Translations under genes and position numbers: made by a program
Shown: positions 6,492 through 8,967 of the stretch, piece by piece
Layout of the letters: every line of letters begins with the position of its first letter
Position numbering within the stretch: the stretch's first letter is position 1
From: Leptospira ellisii
GTDB taxonomy: Bacteria > Spirochaetota > Leptospiria > Leptospirales > Leptospiraceae
Assembly: GCF_002811955.1 (NCBI RefSeq)
Contig: NZ_NPEF01000163.1
Span: 1 to 8,967, forward strand
Reading direction: 5' to 3'
DNA length: 8,967 nucleotides
Notes under the pieces: model-generated
Seen by the model: only the letters and a program-made list of their open reading frames with translations
Databases searched by the model: none
Told to the model about the DNA's origin: nothing

Positions 6492-6508
6492 CGCATAACG
6501 CGGGAATT

Positions 6509-6913
6509 TCAGAACGCGTTCGGTTTCCGTTTTTGCGCGTCCCGATACGCGGCGCGTATCAATTCCGCAAGGGCGTCCTCGTCGACGAAAAGATCCGGTC
6601 GAAGTTTGACGTGGCGCATTCTTTTTCCCGTTCCCTGCAGAAGTTCGGCCGGATCGCGTAGGTTCGCGCCGTTGAAAAAGCCCACATTGACGTGGGCGGT
6701 AAATACGTTTACATAGCCGAAGGCCACGTCGTAAACGCAGACGGTCGGATGCCCGTCGTGCAACAATTCGCGAACGTCTCCGCCGCAGTCTCTCATACGG
6801 GCAAACCAGCGTTCCGCGATCGTCCGTAAAACGTCGGGTCGGTGGAAAAACCAGGCGTCTATTTCTGTGGAATTTTTTACCCCTCCCGTAAATCGTAGAA
6901 CATCGTCCAACAT
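6509..6913 (-). CDS. DUF1801 domain protein
   Basis: A 134-residue protein with the DUF1801 (YdhG-like) pattern: an initial helix with a basic patch, DGHPTVCVYDVAFGYVNVF (53-71), AHVNVGFFNGANLRDPAELL (73-92), GTGKRMRHVKLR and a C-terminal helix DALAELIRAAYRDAQKRK. The fold is small, alpha/beta and cytoplasmic, and its function is unsettled. The ATG at 6913 has only a weak GGAAA upstream. It lies 32 bp downstream of a probable 40-codon gene on the same strand and ends 17 bp from the convergent AHSA1 gene. Confidence 0.85.
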   Translation of the reverse strand: MLDDVLRFTGGVKNSTEIDAWFFHRPDVLRTIAERWFARMRDCGGDVRELLHDGHPTVCVYDVAFGYVNVFTAHVNVGFFNGANLRDPAELLQGTGKRMRHVKLRPDLFVDEDALAELIRAAYRDAQKRKPNAF

Positions 6914-6945
6914 ATGCGTTTTCCGGAATACGATTCCTTTCCCGA

Positions 6946-7068
6946 CTACCAGCGTTCCAACGGACTTGAGTAGGCGACTAAAATGAGTCCGTCCAGTTTT
7001 CGTTCGAAGTCGCGGAGAATCCGCAGGGAATCCTTTTCTAATTTAGCGTATTTGAAAGTGGTACACAA
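6946..7068 (-). CDS. Small hypothetical protein, 40 codons, TTG start
   Basis: Frame TTG 7068 to TAG 6946 encodes a 40-residue peptide containing TTFKYAKLEKDSLRILRDFE followed by a glycine turn and LILVAYSSP. The layout (charged helix, short turn, hydrophobic strand with VAY) resembles small conserved proteins of the type YxKLxxExLxxIxxLExxLxxxLVAY known in other bacteria. That resemblance is from memory and not tested. AAAGGA lies 8 nt before the TTG, a reasonable ribosome binding site, and an in-frame TAA precedes it. It would be co-transcribed with the DUF1801 gene 32 bp downstream. It may be real or a chance frame. Confidence 0.4.
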   Translation of the reverse strand: MCTTFKYAKLEKDSLRILRDFERKLDGLILVAYSSPLERW

Positions 7069-7161
7069 TCCTTTATTCCTTTCTTACATTTCGCACACCG
7101 CCAAATCCCAGCTCCAATCCGTTTCTTCGCAACGTCCTCGGAGCGGAGATTTCCACGGCTC

Positions 7162-7191
7162 TTGTAAGAAGTGAATACTTACAATATTCAC
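7162..7191. repeat. Two interlocking inverted repeats at the left edge of the transposase region
   Basis: TTGTAAG (7162-7168) is inverted as CTTACAA (7178-7184). Interlocked with it, GTGAATA (7171-7177) is inverted as TATTCAC (7185-7191). They sit where composition changes from moderately GC-rich chromosomal DNA to the AT-rich transposase region, so they may be part of the element's left end or a transposase-binding site. GTGAATACT (7171-7179) also recurs inverted as AGTATTCAC about 60 bp before the end of the window. Confidence 0.4.
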
Positions 7192-7445
7192 CACGTCGTT
7201 CGTCTTCCAAATCGCCTAAGTCTAAATCACTTACAGCCAAAGATCGCTTTAACCTAAAATTTCCTCACTTAAACACTGACTATTATACTCAGATCACTAA
7301 GAATCTATTATCTACTCTCTATCCTAAACACTGTCCTGCCTGTAAGGTTCCTCTGACTAAAGAAGTATCAACGAGAGAAAACGTAATTCGTTGTCCAGAG
7401 TGCAATCGTTTAGATTCGAGAACGACTGGAACTCCTTTAGAACAT
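7192..7445 (+). other. In-frame 5' extension of the transposase with zinc ribbon
   Basis: The transposase frame is open upstream of TTG 7446 back to a TGA at 7053-7055. Between about 7330 and 7410 it encodes two CxxC knuckles, CPAC and CPEC, about 20 residues apart, followed by TTGTPLEHLKLPLW, the usual zinc ribbon plus linker of ISXO2-type transposases. This segment is therefore true coding sequence. However, no ATG, GTG or TTG occurs in this frame from 7056 to 7445. Either the native start was lost or replaced, a rare codon (ATT, ATC or CTG) is used, or translation enters by frameshifting. Confidence 0.6.
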
Positions 7446-8942
7446 TTGAAACTACCGTTATGGGTGTTTTCGTATTTACTGATTGAATCGATCGAACTGT
7501 TTCCATTAGGTCTTTCTGCTTCAGCTATTTGTAGAAAGTTATCCGTTTCGAAAAATACAGGAACGTTACTTAAAAGAAGACTTCAGATATTTTGCAGTGA
7601 TTTGATTCCATTGATTCAGGAAGAGATGGTGAAAGATCTAAAGAAGTCTTGGAAAGGTAAGAATCTGCCAGAATCAGGCGATTTAAAGGATTCTATTGAA
7701 GGCAAGCCTGTTGTCCATACGGATACATTGGCTTTATTTTCTGCTTCTCAACGTGCGAATGGATATCGAAAGAGATTTAAGCACAAAGGACAGACTGCTT
7801 CTATCTACTTAACGGATTCAGTCGCTGAAGAGAAAGGAAAGTATCAGATCGGAACTCTTTGTCATACACTTGCGATCAAAGGTGGTCCTGTGATCCTTTC
7901 TTCGGTTCCCGATCAAAAACAAAAAAGTCTTCAACCATTGTTCGATTTCTTACCGGAAAATGTTCCATTGTTTGCAGATGAGGGAATTCCATGGATGGAA
8001 CGATACAACAAGAACTTTCGAAGTATCAATCATTCGGCACGTGCTAAAGACGGTAAGAGAAACGTGTGGGCGCGGAATCGTTGGTGTAAAGACGGAGTTC
8101 ACAATCAAGTGAGTGAAGGAAATCAGAGGATCATTAAATATTCTTTCTTAGCTTCTTACAGTTACTTCAAACCGGAGAACAGCACTTTATATCTGAATGA
8201 ATATTCCGCTTTGAAAGCGATTCGAGTTTATGGATTCGAAAAACTCGTTGGAAAGAAAACGTTAAAGAAATTGTGGAATGTAGGGAAGGGATATAGGGTT
8301 CCTAAAAAGTTCCGTAGAATTGACCAGAAACCAATAAACCTTCTTAAAAACCGTCAAAATCTCCTCTATCCATTGCCAACAATTTTCACGCGCTTTCATT
8401 CCGATCGAAGTAGAAGTAGGAAGAGCATTTCTAAAAAATATCGATTCTTACTTGATCAAAATCATCTATTTTCTTTGAAACAGGCTCACATCGACTACTT
8501 GGATTTTATGGAATCCGGTCCGCAACAAAGAAAGCAAAAAGAAAAGTTCTATAACTCGATCGCGTATTCAATCTGGAATCAATTGAGATCTGATAACGAC
8601 TATCATCTATTGCAACGAGACTTTAAAGAGTTAACAACACAGACGCCGATGATTCGAATCATACAAAGATGGGCAAAACTCGGAATTGCAGAAATTAAAC
8701 AAGTTGGGAAGAACCAATACGAAAGAAAGCAGTTCATAGTGAAGAAACTTATACCAGAGTTGCCGGATGTTTTGTATACGTTCGATCGAATTCAATATGA
8801 GAATAACGATCGCATTGATGAAAATGTAGAAATCGTTTTCGAGAACCCGATGTATGGCGGGAAGAATAAGCATGGAATTAATAAGAAAAGAATGTACAGT
8901 AACAGTATTCACCTGACACTTTCTCTGAAAGAAATTGACTAA
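7446..8942 (+). CDS. ISXO2/IS1595-like DDE transposase, long C-terminal extension, start unresolved
   Basis: Coordinates use the first standard start, TTG 7446 (498 residues), but the protein almost certainly begins further upstream because the zinc ribbon lies in frame before it. Numbering from 7446: a helix-turn-helix-like segment at about 22-46 (LSASAICRKLSVSKNTGTLL), then an RNase H-like DDE core. The probable catalytic residues are Asp93 (VVHTDTLALF), Asp178 (PLFADEGIPW) and Glu224 (GVHNQVSEGNQR). The core ends near residue 280. ISXO2-type transposases are usually about 200-320 residues; here some 215 residues follow, lysine- and arginine-rich, including a possible winged-helix stretch (MIRIIQRWAKLGIAEIKQVG). 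The role of the extension is unknown. Product: a cut-and-paste or copy-type DNA transposase. Family assignment rests on motif pattern only. Confidence 0.7.
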   Translation: MKLPLWVFSYLLIESIELFPLGLSASAICRKLSVSKNTGTLLKRRLQIFCSDLIPLIQEEMVKDLKKSWKGKNLPESGDLKDSIEGKPVVHTDTLALFSASQRANGYRKRFKHKGQTASIYLTDSVAEEKGKYQIGTLCHTLAIKGGPVILSSVPDQKQKSLQPLFDFLPENVPLFADEGIPWMERYNKNFRSINHSARAKDGKRNVWARNRWCKDGVHNQVSEGNQRIIKYSFLASYSYFKPENSTLYLNEYSALKAIRVYGFEKLVGKKTLKKLWNVGKGYRVPKKFRRIDQKPINLLKNRQNLLYPLPTIFTRFHSDRSRSRKSISKKYRFLLDQNHLFSLKQAHIDYLDFMESGPQQRKQKEKFYNSIAYSIWNQLRSDNDYHLLQRDFKELTTQTPMIRIIQRWAKLGIAEIKQVGKNQYERKQFIVKKLIPELPDVLYTFDRIQYENNDRIDENVEIVFENPMYGGKNKHGINKKRMYSNSIHLTLSLKEID

Positions 8943-8967
8943 TCTTCTGAAGTTAGCTCCTTGTTCT

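Larger units (their letters stand above)
7162..8942 (+). mobile_element. Insertion-sequence-like element with ISXO2/IS1595-type transposase
   Basis: The transposase reading frame fills nearly all of this stretch, and its base composition is clearly AT-richer than the neighbouring chromosomal genes, as expected for an acquired element. The left boundary is set at the inverted repeats; the right boundary is only the transposase stop. The sole terminal-repeat candidate is the 9-bp GTGAATACT/AGTATTCAC pair. Its right copy lies inside the last codons of the transposase, so the true right end could lie beyond the window. No target-site duplication was recognised. Confidence 0.6.

Noticed and set aside
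7069..7160. Minus-strand frames with a CAKC motif, possibly the C-terminal end of a gene cut by the insertion element
   Set aside because: Two frames look mildly protein-like, but neither has a recognisable domain, start or ribosome binding site. A truncated gene is possible but not supported.
6983..7174. A 63-codon plus-strand ATG frame
   Set aside because: Serine/arginine-rich, no domain, no good ribosome binding site, and it crosses the likely edge of the insertion element.

Overview
The window looks like chromosomal DNA of a spirochaete, most likely a Leptospira species. This is inferred from the overall mix: a fused circularly permuted ATP-grasp/alpha-E gene next to a transglutaminase, small exported DUF4476-type proteins, an ArsR/AHSA1 cluster, and AT-rich spacers between moderately GC-rich genes. 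No rRNA or other phylogenetic marker is present, so the genus is an inference. I see no tRNA, rRNA or CRISPR array.

Bases 1-2878 (+) hold a two-gene unit. The first gene is cut at its 5' end by the window edge and fuses a circularly permuted ATP-grasp domain to an alpha-E domain. It overlaps by 8 bp a transglutaminase-like cysteine protease with an intact Cys-His-Asp triad. This trio is known as a conserved neighbourhood predicted to make and break peptide or amide bonds; the substrate is unknown. A 10-bp perfect hairpin sits in the last codons of the transglutaminase gene.

Bases 2902-3644 (-) encode two small exported proteins in one unit, joined by an ATGA stop/start overlap: an 87-aa protein with a CxxC motif, then a DUF4476-type protein. 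A sigma70-like promoter lies just upstream. An AT-rich spacer follows. Next come a GNAT acetyltransferase (-, 4015-4530) and, divergently, a VOC/glyoxalase-fold protein (+, 4740-5114) whose candidate promoter has a 7-bp inverted repeat in its -35/-10 spacer.

Bases 5271-6491 are a damaged ArsR/AHSA1 (SRPBCC) cluster. On the minus strand there is an AHSA1 gene missing its start and carrying a one-base frameshift. Directly behind it is the C-terminal remnant of a second AHSA1 gene. On the plus strand lies the C-terminal remnant of an ArsR-family repressor, followed by an intact AHSA1 gene that overlaps it. The truncated AHSA1 and the truncated ArsR meet head to head at about base 5872, which marks a rearrangement breakpoint.

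Bases 6509-7068 (-) hold a DUF1801 gene and a probable 40-codon gene upstream of it. From about 7160 to the end, base composition becomes AT-rich and one long reading frame encodes an ISXO2/IS1595-like DDE transposase with an N-terminal zinc ribbon and an unusually long C-terminal extension. The frame has no ATG, GTG or TTG before base 7446, which lies downstream of the zinc ribbon, so the element may be 5'-damaged or use a non-standard start. The right end of the element is not firmly placed.
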